A DNA stretch of 64,000 nucleotides from Anaeromyxobacter dehalogenans 2CP-1 (lineage in GTDB: Bacteria; Myxococcota; Myxococcia; Myxococcales; Anaeromyxobacteraceae), in the NCBI RefSeq assembly GCF_000022145.1, contig NC_011891.1:1116001-1180000 (forward strand), given 5' to 3'. Positions 18,801 through 27,275 of the stretch are shown here, piece after piece. The number at the start of each line of letters is the position of its first letter. Within the stretch, counting starts at the first letter, position 1. Below the pieces are notes generated by a model. That model did not search any database. It saw only the letters and a list, made by a program, of their open reading frames with translations, and was not told the DNA's origin. A program made the translations under genes and the position numbers.

Positions 18801-20045
18801 ATGCGCTGGCCGAACGCCCTCCGCTCGCTCCGCCAGCGCGACCTGCGGCTGTTCTTCGCCGGCCAGACCGTGTCGCTGGCCGGCAACTGGATGCAGTCCG
18901 TCGCCCAGGCGTGGCTGGTGTGGCGGCTCACCCGCTCGTCCCAGATGCTCGGCCTGGTCAACTTCCTCGGCCAGGTGCCGGTGTTCCTGTTCAGCGTCTG
19001 GGCGGGCTCGCTCGCCGACCGCTACCCGCGCCGGCGCATGGTGCTGCTCACCCAGAGCAACGCCATCGTGCAGTCGGTGCTGCTCGCGGCGCTCACGCTC
19101 GCCGGGGCGGTGCAGCCCTGGCACGTGATGGTGCTCGCCGCCATGCTGGGCCTCACCTACGCGTTCGAGATCCCGGCCCGCCAGGCGCTGCTCGCCGACA
19201 TCGCCGGCAGGGACATGCCCAACGCGATCGCGCTCAACTCGTCGATCGTGAACGCCGCGCGCGCGGTGGGCCCGGCGCTGGCCGGCGTGCTGGTGGCGGC
19301 GCTCGGCGAGGGCGTGTGCTTCGGCCTGAACGCGCTCTCGTTCCTGGGGACCTACGCCGCGCTCTGGGTGATGCGGCCGCCGCCGCAGCCGCCGCCCGCG
19401 CTCGGGCACCGCGCCCACCTGCTCGAGGGGATCGCCTACGCCGGCCGGACCGCGCACGTGCGCGCGCTGCTCGCGCTGCTCGCGGTCTCGAGCTTCTTCG
19501 CCATGCCGTACCAGACGCTGCTGCCCGCCCTCGCCGCCGACGTGCTGCACGGCGGCGCCTCGCTGTACGGCGCGCTCCTCGCGGCCGCCGGCATCGGCGC
19601 GCTGGCGGGCGCGGTCCGGCTGCTGGTGCGCCGCAGCCTGCGCGGCCTCGGCCGGATCGTGGCGCTCGGCGCGACGCTGCTCGGCCTGGGCGTGCTGGGG
19701 CTGTCGCTGTCGCGCCACCCGGCGCTCAGCGCCATCGCGCTGCTCGTCACCGGCTTCGGCTTCGTCACCCAGACCGCCGGCACCATGACGCTGCTCCAGG
19801 GGCTCGCGCCGCCGGAGATGCGCGGGCGGGTCATGGGCGTGTTCTCGATGCTGTTCATCGGCGTGACGCCGTTCGGCGCGCTCGCGGCCGGGTTCGTGGC
19901 CCACCGGGCCGGCGTGCCGCGGACGCTCGGCGTCTCCGCCGTGGTCGTGCTCGCCGCCAGCGTCGCGTTCCACCTCGCGCTACCGCGGCTGCGCAAGGTG
20001 GTGCTCGCCGAGCACCCGACGATGTTCCCGCCCGCCGCGAGCTGA
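18801..20045 (+). CDS. MFS exporter, EntS/MFS_3 type
   Basis: A 414-residue, twelve-helix permease. The opening LRQRDLRLFFAGQTVSLAGNWMQSVAQAWLVW is typical of the MFS_3/EntS group, and the loop SLADRYPRRRMVLLTQ is the usual MFS motif A. AFEIPARQALLADI and MRGRVMGVFSMLF are also characteristic of this family, which exports siderophores or drugs. Start is the ATG at 18801, 13 bases after kup. There is no siderophore gene in the window, so the substrate is unknown. Confidence 0.87.
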   Translation: MRWPNALRSLRQRDLRLFFAGQTVSLAGNWMQSVAQAWLVWRLTRSSQMLGLVNFLGQVPVFLFSVWAGSLADRYPRRRMVLLTQSNAIVQSVLLAALTLAGAVQPWHVMVLAAMLGLTYAFEIPARQALLADIAGRDMPNAIALNSSIVNAARAVGPALAGVLVAALGEGVCFGLNALSFLGTYAALWVMRPPPQPPPALGHRAHLLEGIAYAGRTAHVRALLALLAVSSFFAMPYQTLLPALAADVLHGGASLYGALLAAAGIGALAGAVRLLVRRSLRGLGRIVALGATLLGLGVLGLSLSRHPALSAIALLVTGFGFVTQTAGTMTLLQGLAPPEMRGRVMGVFSMLFIGVTPFGALAAGFVAHRAGVPRTLGVSAVVVLAASVAFHLALPRLRKVVLAEHPTMFPPAAS

Positions 20046-20112
20046 GCCGGGCGGTCGCGCGACCCGCGCGCCGGGCGCTGGACGCCGGTTCAGGCTGTGC
20101 TACGGTGCCCGC

Positions 20113-20670
20113 GTGATCGTGCTCGGCATCGACCCCGGCTCCCGCCGCTGCGGCTACGGGGTCGTCGCGCGGGAGGGGGCCAGGCTGACGGTGGTCGAGT
20201 CCGGGGTGCTCGTCCCGGGCGACCTGCCCATGGCCCAGCGGCTGGGGCGCATCCTCGACGGCCTCGACGCGCTCATCGCCCGGGCCCGCCCGCTGGAGGC
20301 GTCGGTCGAGTCGGTCTTCTCCGGCGCCTCGCCGCGCTCGGCGCTGGTGCTCGGGCAGGCGCGCGGCGTCGCGCTCGCCGCCGCCGCGCGCGCCGGGCTC
20401 CCCGTCTTCGAGTACGCGCCGTCCGAGGTGAAGCTCGCCTTCACCGGCAACGGGCGCGCCGGCAAGGACCAGATGCTCCGCACCGCCCGCATGCTCCTCG
20501 GCGCGGCGCCCGGCCTCTCCGACGAGGCCGACGCGCTCGCCATCGCCGTGTGCCACCTCGCCCGGCGCGCCTTCGCGGTGCCGGCGGCCGGCGCCGGCCG
20601 CGCCGCCGCGGCGCGCGCGGCCGCGGCCCGGCTCCGCCCCTCGCGCCGCGACCACCGGGGGACCCCGTGA
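20113..20670 (+). CDS. ruvC: Holliday junction endodeoxyribonuclease RuvC
   Basis: A 185-residue protein from GTG 20113. The RNase H-like fold is marked by [16 protein letters not shown] (catalytic Asp7), the second acidic residue in SVESVF, the DNA-binding segment [37 protein letters not shown], and the final catalytic pair in [13 protein letters not shown]. It resolves Holliday junctions made by RuvAB. The last 25 residues are an Ala/Arg-rich tail. The ruvA start overlaps its stop (GTGA). The order ruvC-ruvA-ruvB is the usual operon. Confidence 0.93.
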
Positions 20671-21260
20671 TCGCGCGCCTGGCCGGGCGGATCGCCGAGA
20701 AGCGCGACGACCACGCCATCGTGGACGTGGGCGGGGTCGGCTACCTCGTGCACCTCTCGCAGCTCTCGCTGGCCTCGCTCCCGCCGCCGGGCGAGCCCGC
20801 CGCGCTCCGCGTCTACACCCACGTCCGCGAGGACGCGCTCGACCTGTACGGCTTCGCGACCGAGGACGAGGAGGCGGTGTTCCGCGCCCTCATCGACGTG
20901 AAGGGGGTGGGGCCGCGCGCGGCGCAGAACATCCTCTCCGGCATCGAGGCGCGCGAGCTGGCGCAGGCGGTGGCGCAGGGCGACGTCGCCCGGCTCACCA
21001 AGGTCCAGGGCATCGGGAAGAAGACCGCCGAGCGGCTGGTGCTGGAGCTGAAGGAGAAGCTGGTCGCGCTGGCGCGCGCTGCCGGGCCCGCCCGCGCCGG
21101 CGCGGAGGCGGACGTGCTCGAGCAGCTCCGGACCGCGCTGCTCAACCTCGGCTACCGGCCGCCGCAGGCGGAGGGCGTGGCGGAGGCGCTGCGCGACTCG
21201 GCCGAGGGCCGGCCGCTCGACGAGCTGCTGCGCGAGGCGCTGAAGCTGCTGCGCGGGTAG
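20667..21260 (+). CDS. ruvA: Holliday junction branch migration protein RuvA
   Basis: A 197-residue protein starting at GTG 20667, overlapping ruvC by four bases. It has an N-terminal OB fold ([12 protein letters not shown]-type opening, here with GTG), two helix-hairpin-helix motifs ([16 protein letters not shown] and [19 protein letters not shown]), and a C-terminal UBA-like RuvB-binding domain ([14 protein letters not shown]). A tetramer holds the four-way junction while RuvB drives branch migration. Length and domain order are normal. Confidence 0.94.
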
Positions 21261-21269
21261 GGAGCGACC

Positions 21270-22298
21270 ATGACCGTGAAGCCGCTCCGCGACGTGACCC
21301 CGAAGCCGCTCGAGGGCGAGGAGCGCCTGGAGCAGTCGCTCCGCCCGGCCACCTTCGACGACTACGTCGGCCAGGTGAAGATCGTCGACAACGTGAAGGT
21401 GTACGCCGCCGCCGCCCGCCAGCGCGGCGAGTCGCTCGACCACGTGCTGCTCTCCGGCCCGCCCGGCCTGGGCAAGACCTCGCTCGCCCACATCCTGGCG
21501 CGCGAGCTGGGCGTCACCCTGCACGTGACGAGCGGCCCGGCGCTGGTGAAGAAGGGCGACCTGGCCGGCCTGCTCACCGCGCTCGCCCCGCGCGACATCC
21601 TCTTCATCGACGAGATCCACCGGCTCTCGCCGGCCGTGGAGGAGGCGCTCTACCCGGCCATGGAGGACTACCGCTTCGACGTGGTGCTCGGCGCAGGCCT
21701 CGGCGCCCAGACCATGGAGATGAAGCTGGAGCGATTCACGCTGGTCGGGGCCACCACCCGCACCGGCCTGCTCGCGAGCCCGCTCCGCGACCGCTTCCCC
21801 ATCCAGGAGCGGCTCGAGTACTACGGCCCGGCCGAGCTGAAGGAGATCGCGGTGCGGGCCGCGCGCAAGCTGGGGCTGCCGGTGGACGAGGACGGCGCCG
21901 AGGAGCTGGCGCGCCGCGCCCGCGGCACCCCGCGCATCGCCATCCGCCTGCTGCAGCGCGCCCGCGACTTCGCGCAGGTGGAGGGGGATGGGCGGCTCAC
22001 GCGCGAGGTGGTGGACCGCACGCTGCGCCGCCTGGAGGTGGACGCCCGCGGCCTCGACGCGATGGACCGCCGCATTCTGGCGGCGGTCATCGACACGTTC
22101 GGCGGCGGGCCGGTGGGCATCGACGCGGTGGCCGCCGCGGTGGGCGAGGAGTCGGGCACGCTCGAGGACGTGTACGAGCCGTTCCTGGTGCGCGAGGGGT
22201 ACCTGGCGCGCACGCCGCGCGGGCGGGTGGCGCTGCCCGCCGCGTACGCGCACCTCGGGCGCGACCGCCCCGGTGGCAAGCAGGGCTCGCTGGTCTGA
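21270..22298 (+). CDS. ruvB: Holliday junction branch migration helicase RuvB
   Basis: A 342-residue AAA+ motor. Features seen are [11 protein letters not shown] near the N-terminus, Walker [13 protein letters not shown], Walker [11 protein letters not shown], sensor 1 LVGATTRTG, the [14 protein letters not shown] segment with the Arg finger, and a C-terminal winged helix ([20 protein letters not shown]). It uses ATP to pull DNA through the RuvA-junction complex. An RBS (GGGAG) sits seven bases before the ATG, nine bases after ruvA. It converges on the rhomboid gene. Confidence 0.95.
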   Translation: MTVKPLRDVTPKPLEGEERLEQSLRPATFDDYVGQVKIVDNVKVYAAAARQRGESLDHVLLSGPPGLGKTSLAHILARELGVTLHVTSGPALVKKGDLAGLLTALAPRDILFIDEIHRLSPAVEEALYPAMEDYRFDVVLGAGLGAQTMEMKLERFTLVGATTRTGLLASPLRDRFPIQERLEYYGPAELKEIAVRAARKLGLPVDEDGAEELARRARGTPRIAIRLLQRARDFAQVEGDGRLTREVVDRTLRRLEVDARGLDAMDRRILAAVIDTFGGGPVGIDAVAAAVGEESGTLEDVYEPFLVREGYLARTPRGRVALPAAYAHLGRDRPGGKQGSLV

Positions 22299-22313
22299 TC
22301 GCGGCCCCCGCGG

Positions 22314-23054
22314 CTACCAGCTCACCCGGCGCGCGCGCCAGGTCGGGCGCCGCCCCATGAGCCGCACCAGCAGCCATCCCGCCACGAACCCGCCCACGTG
22401 CGCGAACAGCGCCACGCCGGTGTTGCCGCCGAAGAAGATGGAGAGGACCTGCAGCAGGAACCACAGGCCGATGAAGAACGCGGCCGGCACCGGGATGATC
22501 CGGATGAAGATCACGATGATGACGAGCGTGGTCACCCGGGCCCGGGGGAACAGCACCATGTAGGCGGCCAGCACGCCGGCGATGGCGCCGCTCGCGCCCA
22601 CCATCGGGACCTCGAGATCGCCGGTGGCCGCCGAGGCGACCACCTGGACCACCGCGGCCACCACGCCGCACGCCAGGTAGAACAGCACGAAGCGCCCGCG
22701 TCCCAGCGCGTCCTCCACGTTGTTCCCGAAGATCCACAGGAACAGCATGTTGGAGCCGACGTGGACCAGCCCCCCGTGCAGGAACATGGCGGTGAGGACG
22801 GTGAGCGGCGGCGGCACGAGATCGCGCGGGTAGACGTCGGAGAACGTCAGGATCTCGAACGGCACCACCCCGCCGCGGAGCGCGGTGTCGCCCAGGCGCG
22901 CGCCCACGTACTCCATGAGGCGGCCGGAGGCGAGCGCGTCGGGCAGGGCGAGCACGTCCACCTGCCACAGGAACGCGAGCACGTTCGCCGCGATGAAGAG
23001 CAGGGTGACCGCCGGTGTGCGTTCGGTGGGGACGTCGTCGCTGAGCGGGATCAC
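22314..23054 (-). CDS. Rhomboid family intramembrane serine protease
   Basis: A 246-residue protein with about six transmembrane helices. The catalytic dyad is present: Ser in VGASGAIAGVLAAY and His in LFAHVGGFVAG, with the oxyanion-region segment MFLHGGLVHVGSNMLFLWIFG carrying the conserved HxxxN. Family members cleave substrates inside the inner membrane. This is the compact bacterial form with a Phe/Tyr-rich second half and a basic C-terminal tail. Start is the ATG at 23054. Substrate unknown. Confidence 0.88.
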   Translation of the reverse strand: MIPLSDDVPTERTPAVTLLFIAANVLAFLWQVDVLALPDALASGRLMEYVGARLGDTALRGGVVPFEILTFSDVYPRDLVPPPLTVLTAMFLHGGLVHVGSNMLFLWIFGNNVEDALGRGRFVLFYLACGVVAAVVQVVASAATGDLEVPMVGASGAIAGVLAAYMVLFPRARVTTLVIIVIFIRIIPVPAAFFIGLWFLLQVLSIFFGGNTGVALFAHVGGFVAGWLLVRLMGRRPTWRARRVSW

Positions 23055-23128
23055 GTGGGCTCGCCTCGGCCGGCAATGCTATAAGGCCGCCCGCCCACCC
23101 GGTGACCCGATCGTCCGCTCTGACATCC

Positions 23129-23168
23129 GTGTCGTGGCGGTGTCGCCCGGAGGACGGGGTTCCGACAC
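23129..23168. promoter_or_regulatory. Candidate enhancer (upstream activator) site for the lpxC sigma-54 promoter
   Basis: A GTGTCG half-site recurs at 23129-23134 and 23140-23145 and in inverted form as CGACAC at 23163-23168; the last two make a perfect dyad with a 17-base spacer. A TGACA at 23121-23125 adds a near-matching inverted half next to the first copy. The site lies about 115-155 bases upstream of the -24 element, the usual enhancer position for sigma-54 activators. Confidence 0.4.
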
Positions 23169-23280
23169 CCTCGCGGAGCGGACTGACCCGGCCGCGGGAG
23201 GGTGGGGCGAAAAGGCTCGGTAGGAACGAGGGGTTAGCGGCAGTGCCGCGGACCCATGAAGTGCCCGGAAATCGGGTTGA

Positions 23281-23297
23281 TTGGCACGTCGATTGCT
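23281..23297 (+). promoter_or_regulatory. Sigma-54 (RpoN) -24/-12 promoter of lpxC
   Basis: The sequence TTGGCACG-tcga-TTGCT matches the RpoN consensus YTGGCACG-N4-TTGCW at every defined position, with GG (23283-23284) and GC (23295-23296) separated by exactly ten bases. A start near 23308 would leave a leader of about 34 bases to the lpxC ATG at 23342. A possible extended -10 (TGC-TATAAG, 23077-23085) further upstream could give a second, sigma-70 transcript. Confidence 0.75.
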
Positions 23298-23341
23298 CGG
23301 AAGGGGGCCGCCCGGGCGACGCGCCCAGAACGGACTTGGAC

Positions 23342-24268
23342 ATGGCTTCCTGGAATCAGCGAACGGTCGCGAAGCGGGTCTCCTGCACGGGGGTGGGCCT
23401 CCACTCCGGCCGGCCCGCGACCCTGACGCTCGCGCCCGCCCCGGCCGACGCCGGCATCACGTTCGTCCGCATGGACCTCGGCGTCGAGATCCCCGCGCGC
23501 AACGAGCACGTGGTCGACACGATGCTCTCGACCTCGCTCGGCCGCGGCAGCGCCCGCGTGGCCACGGTCGAGCACGTCATGGCCGCGCTGCACGGCATGG
23601 GCATCGACAACTGCCGCGTCGAGGTGGACGGCCCGGAGATCCCGATCCTGGACGGCTCCGCCGCGCCGTTCACCTGCCTCGTGCAGGAGGCCGGCGTGAA
23701 GGTGCAGCCCGCCGGCAAGCGCTACCTGGTCGTCGACCAGGCCGTCGAGATCCGCGACGGCGACAAGCTGGCGCGCCTCGAGCCCGCGGAGGGCTTCTCG
23801 GTCTCCTTCACCGCGGACTTCGGCCACCCGCTCATCACCGACCAGTCGTTCCAGGTGAAGCTGGGCGAGCGCGCCTTCGAGCGCGAGGTGGCCCGCGCGC
23901 GCACGTTCTGCTTCCGGCGCGACATCGAGAAGATGCAGGCGATGGGGCTGGCCAGGGGCGGCAGCCTCGAGAACGCCATCGTGGTGGACGAGTTCTCGAT
24001 CCTGAACCCCGAGGGGCTGCGCTTCCCGGACGAGTTCGCGCGGCACAAGGTGCTCGACGCGATCGGCGACCTGGCGCTGTTCGGGCTCCCGGTGGTGGGC
24101 GCGCTCGTCGCGGTGAAGAGCGGCCACGCCATGAACCAGGCGCTGGTGAAGAAGGTCCTGGCCGACCCCGCCTCGCATCGCGTGGTCCGGGTGACCGGCG
24201 AGGCCGACGCGCCGGCGCTCCGCGCGAAGGTGCCGGCCCTCGCGATCCACGAGGGCTCCGCGGCCTAG
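23342..24268 (+). CDS. lpxC: UDP-3-O-acyl-N-acetylglucosamine deacetylase LpxC
   Basis: A 308-residue protein from ATG 23342. Both LpxC domains are complete: TGVGLHSGRPATLTL at the N-terminus, VATVEHVMAALHGMGIDNC (zinc-binding His), EIPILDGSAAPF, the RTFCFRRDIEKM loop, FARHKVLDAIGDLALFG (zinc-binding His and Asp) and SGHAMNQALVK (third conserved His). It catalyses the committed, Zn-dependent step of lipid A synthesis in the cytosol. It stands alone rather than at the end of a cell-division cluster as in gamma-proteobacteria, and is preceded by a sigma-54 promoter. Confidence 0.95.
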   Translation: MASWNQRTVAKRVSCTGVGLHSGRPATLTLAPAPADAGITFVRMDLGVEIPARNEHVVDTMLSTSLGRGSARVATVEHVMAALHGMGIDNCRVEVDGPEIPILDGSAAPFTCLVQEAGVKVQPAGKRYLVVDQAVEIRDGDKLARLEPAEGFSVSFTADFGHPLITDQSFQVKLGERAFEREVARARTFCFRRDIEKMQAMGLARGGSLENAIVVDEFSILNPEGLRFPDEFARHKVLDAIGDLALFGLPVVGALVAVKSGHAMNQALVKKVLADPASHRVVRVTGEADAPALRAKVPALAIHEGSAA

Positions 24269-24355
24269 CGGCTGCGCCGCCCCGGCGCGCGCACGCGTTG
24301 GGGCGCGTCCGCCCGGGCCGCCCCGGCGCGCCGCGCCCGGCGGTACGCTCGCGGC

Positions 24356-25387
24356 GTGGACCTCGCGCCCCGCCCGCTCCCCGCCGCGCCGGCCGCCATC
24401 CTCGACGCCGCAGGGACGCCGTGCCTCGGCGCCTACCACGGCACCGTCGCCTCCGCGGCGCTGCGGCCGCTCGCGCCGCCCGGTCTCGCCGGCGCGGTCG
24501 CGCACCTGGCGCGCGCGAAGCGCTGGGTCTACGTGTTCGCGGCGGGTGAACGGGCCGCGCTCGGGCTGGCGGTGGTCGAGGCGGGGTGGTTCGCCGGCGC
24601 GTTCCTGTGGGTGCTGGACCGCACCGCCGGGCGGATGCTGGCGGAGCGGCGCGGCTCGGGCCTCCCCGGGGTGAACGCGCGGGTGGAGGAGCGCCCGTGG
24701 GGCGGCGCCACCTGGCGCGGGGGCGGCCTGGAGCTCCGCGTCACCGGCGCGCCCGGTGCGCTGCGGGTGGAGGGCGCCGGCCGCGGGGGGCTCGCGCTGG
24801 ACCTCTCGCTCGACGCCGCCGGCGCGCCCGGTCCGCTCACCGTGATCGCGCCGGTGCCCGGCGCCGGGCCGCGGCTCACCGAGAAGCGGGCCGGGATGGC
24901 GGCGCGCGGCGCGGTGCGCCTGGGCGGCCGGAGCCTGCCGCTCGACGGCGGCGCCGGCGGCGCCGACTTCACGGCCGGGCTGCTCGCCCGCCGCACCGAC
25001 TGGCGCTGGGCCTTCGGCACCGGCTTCGCCGCGGACGGCGCGGCGCTCGGCTTCAACCTGTGCGCCGGCTTCGGCCTGCCGCCCGGCGACGCCGCGGAGA
25101 ACGCGCTGCTCGCCGGCGACGGGCCGCTGGCGCTGCCGGCGGTCGCGTTCGCGTTCGACCCGGCGCGACCGCTCGCGCCGTGGCGCGTGGAGAGCGCCGG
25201 CGGCGCCGTGCGCCTCGCGTTCCGGCCGGAGGCGGTCCACCGCGAGGACGTCGCGCGCGGCGTGGTGCGGACGCGCTTCGCGCAGGTGGCGGGGACGTTC
25301 GAGGGGGTGCTCCCCGCGCCCGGCGGCGGTGCGCTGGCCGTCGCCGGGCTGCCCGGGGTGGTGGAGGACCACCGCGCGGTCTGGTGA
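24356..25387 (+). CDS. DUF2804 family protein
   Basis: A 343-residue protein from GTG 24356. The family landmarks include ARAKRWVYVFAAGER, the duplicated beta-rich halves, RRTDWRWAFGTGFAADGAALGFNLC and ENALL, then WRVESAGGAVRLAFRPEA. DUF2804 proteins are large lipocalin-like beta barrels of unknown function, probably binding a lipid or other hydrophobic ligand; there is no signal peptide. It is 87 bases downstream of lpxC on the same strand and converges on the SRPBCC gene immediately at its stop. Confidence 0.8.
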   Translation: MDLAPRPLPAAPAAILDAAGTPCLGAYHGTVASAALRPLAPPGLAGAVAHLARAKRWVYVFAAGERAALGLAVVEAGWFAGAFLWVLDRTAGRMLAERRGSGLPGVNARVEERPWGGATWRGGGLELRVTGAPGALRVEGAGRGGLALDLSLDAAGAPGPLTVIAPVPGAGPRLTEKRAGMAARGAVRLGGRSLPLDGGAGGADFTAGLLARRTDWRWAFGTGFAADGAALGFNLCAGFGLPPGDAAENALLAGDGPLALPAVAFAFDPARPLAPWRVESAGGAVRLAFRPEAVHREDVARGVVRTRFAQVAGTFEGVLPAPGGGALAVAGLPGVVEDHRAVW

Positions 25388-25867
25388 TCAGCGCATGGGA
25401 TCGTGGTGCGGCTCGCCGGGGCGGATCTCGCCGCGCCAGCCGCCGGACTCGACGCCCCGCTCCTCGATGTAGCGCTTGAAGCGCTCGAGGTCGCCCTCCA
25501 CGCGCCGCGACACCACGCCGAGGATGTCCCCCGCCTTCTCCACGAAGCCCTGCGGGTCGTACTCGAGCGCGAGCGTCACGCGGCAGTGCCCGTCGTCGAT
25601 GGGCGTGAACGTCACCACGCCGCGGTTCACCGCGCCGCGGGTGTGGCGCCAGGCGATCTGCTGGTCGGGCATCTGCTGCACGATCTCGGCCTCCCACTCC
25701 TCGCGCTTCCCGGCGATCTTCGCGACCCAGTGCAGCGTCCGCTCGTCGAGCTGGTGCACCGCCTCGACGCCCTCCATGAAGCGCGGGAACTCCTCGAACT
25801 GCGTCCACTGGTCGTAGACCGTCCGCACGGGGCGGTCGATCTCGATGCTCTTCTCCACGCGTGCCAT
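25388..25867 (-). CDS. SRPBCC family protein (polyketide cyclase/dehydrase-like)
   Basis: A 159-residue START-like fold: VEKSIEIDRPVRTVYDQWTQFEEFPRFMEGVEAV is the classic opening of the cyclase/dehydrase subgroup, followed by WVAKIAGKREEWEAEI, IAWRHTRGAVNRGVVTF and the long C-terminal helix GVVSRRVEGDLERFKRYIEER. Proteins of this group bind hydrophobic ligands and are often stress-induced; no catalytic residues can be assigned. It abuts the DUF2804 stop without a gap. Start ATG at 25867 with an upstream GGAGGA. Confidence 0.85.
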   Translation of the reverse strand: MARVEKSIEIDRPVRTVYDQWTQFEEFPRFMEGVEAVHQLDERTLHWVAKIAGKREEWEAEIVQQMPDQQIAWRHTRGAVNRGVVTFTPIDDGHCRVTLALEYDPQGFVEKAGDILGVVSRRVEGDLERFKRYIEERGVESGGWRGEIRPGEPHHDPMR

Positions 25868-26055
25868 GTCGTCCTCCTCGTACCCGCGAACCTAGGCATG
25901 GACCCCTGGTGCGTCCGGACGCCCGCGGTGGCGCGCGGCCGGAGGGCCCCGGTCCGTCCGCCGGGGCGTGCGCTCGCGGCGCGCGGGGCCGGCGCCCGGC
26001 CGGCGGGCGCGGGCGGGGCGGGCGCGCGAGGGCGGCGCGGCACCGGCGCCGGGCC

Positions 26056-26538
26056 GTGGCCATCCTCGTGGACGTGCTCGCGGCGCGTCAGATCGGGGGC
26101 GGGGAGGCGGGGCGCTCCTGGGAGCGCCCGCTCGCGCTGGGCCAGGGCGCGTTCTACGCGGCCACCGGCGCGTGGCCGCTCGTCCACATGCCGAGCTTCG
26201 TGGCGGTCACCGGGCCGAAGCTCGAGCCCTGGCTGGTCCGGACGGTGGGCGTGCTGATCGGCACGATCGGCGCGACGCTCCTCGCCGCCGGCGCACGGCG
26301 CCGGATCACGCCCGAGGTCCGGCTGCTCGCGCTCGCGAGCGCGGCGGGCATCGCGGCGGTCGAGCTCTGGTATGCGGGGAGGCGCCGCCGGATCGCGCCG
26401 GTGTACCTGCTGGACGGCGCGGGCGAGCTGGCGCTCGCGGCCGCGTGGGCGGCGGTAGGGGCCGGGCGGCGGCTCCGCCGCGGCGCCGGCCGAGGGTGGG
26501 CGGAGGCCGGGGCGACCGGCCGGGAGGAAGCGCGATGA
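26056..26538 (+). CDS. Hypothetical integral membrane protein
   Basis: A 160-residue protein from GTG 26056. Four hydrophobic stretches (residues about 32-50, 58-76, 86-100 and 112-128) suggest a small four-helix membrane protein with short loops and a charged C-terminal tail. An open frame continues upstream to 25861 but is Arg/Gly-rich and unlike coding sequence, so I use the GTG. No family recognised. The stop overlaps the ATG of the cysteine-rich gene (ATGA), implying coupled translation. Confidence 0.6.
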   Translation: MAILVDVLAARQIGGGEAGRSWERPLALGQGAFYAATGAWPLVHMPSFVAVTGPKLEPWLVRTVGVLIGTIGATLLAAGARRRITPEVRLLALASAAGIAAVELWYAGRRRRIAPVYLLDGAGELALAAAWAAVGAGRRLRRGAGRGWAEAGATGREEAR

Positions 26539-26774
26539 CGGGGAGCTGCGAGGTCTGCGGGAACGAGTACGACAAGGTGTTCGAGATCACGGCGAGCGGG
26601 AAGCGGCACGTGTTCGACAGCTTCGAGTGCGCCATCCAGGCGCTCGCGCCGCGCTGCGCGCACTGCGGGTGCAGGGTGATCGGGCACGGCACGGAGGCGG
26701 GGGGGCGGATGTTCTGCTGCGCGCACTGCGCCCACCACGCGGGCGCGCACGAGATCCAGGACCGGGTCCAGTGA
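26535..26774 (+). CDS. Small cysteine-rich metal-binding protein (zinc-ribbon/metallothionein-like)
   Basis: A 79-residue protein with nine Cys and several His: CEVCGNEYDK near the N-terminus, a lone Cys in FECAIQAL, then CAHCGC and CCAHCAHH. The spacing resembles small zinc-binding TRASH or prokaryotic metallothionein-like proteins, which I recall as widespread in soil bacteria, but the biochemical role is unknown. The start overlaps the membrane protein stop by four bases. It could buffer zinc or act as a metal-dependent partner of that protein; this is inference. Confidence 0.75.
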   Translation: MTGSCEVCGNEYDKVFEITASGKRHVFDSFECAIQALAPRCAHCGCRVIGHGTEAGGRMFCCAHCAHHAGAHEIQDRVQ

Positions 26775-26831
26775 GCAGCGCGGCGGCGCTCCCGTAGACG
26801 CGCCGCCGCGCCCGTGCGCCGCGGCCCCGCC

Positions 26832-27275
26832 TCAGCGGGCGCGGGCCGCGGCGGGCGCAGCGCGCGCCGGAGGCGGGCGCAGGTAGCGGTCCACCACCGC
26901 GCGGCGCACCAGCGCCACGGCCAGCGTGCTCGCCGCCGCGGCGGCCGCCTTGCGCAGCACGCTCGGCTCGGCGGCCACGCGGTGCGGGTGATCGAGCAGC
27001 CGCGCCAGCGCGCGCCGGGCGTCGCGGGCCCGCACCGCCGGGCGCCGCCGCTCCGAGCGGGCGCGCACCGCGAGCGCGATCAGGCCGCCGACCACCAGCG
27101 CCGCGGCGCTCGCCGCGATCGCCGCCGCCACCGGGTGGCGCCGCGCCTGCAGGCCGAGGTCGAACAGCTCGCTCCGGCGGCGGTCCAGCTCGCCGACCAG
27201 CATCCCCAGCTCCCCGCGCAGCGCGTCGATCTCCCCCGACACGCGGCGCACCTGCCCGTCGGCGTCCGGCGTCAT
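26832..27275 (-). CDS. Hypothetical membrane protein paired with a YqjE-type protein
   Basis: A 147-residue protein starting at ATG 27275 (MTPDADGQVRRVSGEIDALR). Residues about 1-40 are a charged helix, residues 49-70 (AAAIAASAAALVVGGLIALAV) a transmembrane segment, and the Ala/Arg-rich remainder has a second weakly hydrophobic stretch (about 112-128) near the C-terminus. This helical-then-membrane layout resembles the YqjD/DUF3618-like partners often encoded next to YqjE proteins, though I cannot assign the family firmly. The start overlaps the stop of the upstream gene. Confidence 0.6.
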   Translation of the reverse strand: MTPDADGQVRRVSGEIDALRGELGMLVGELDRRRSELFDLGLQARRHPVAAAIAASAAALVVGGLIALAVRARSERRRPAVRARDARRALARLLDHPHRVAAEPSVLRKAAAAAASTLAVALVRRAVVDRYLRPPPARAAPAAARAR

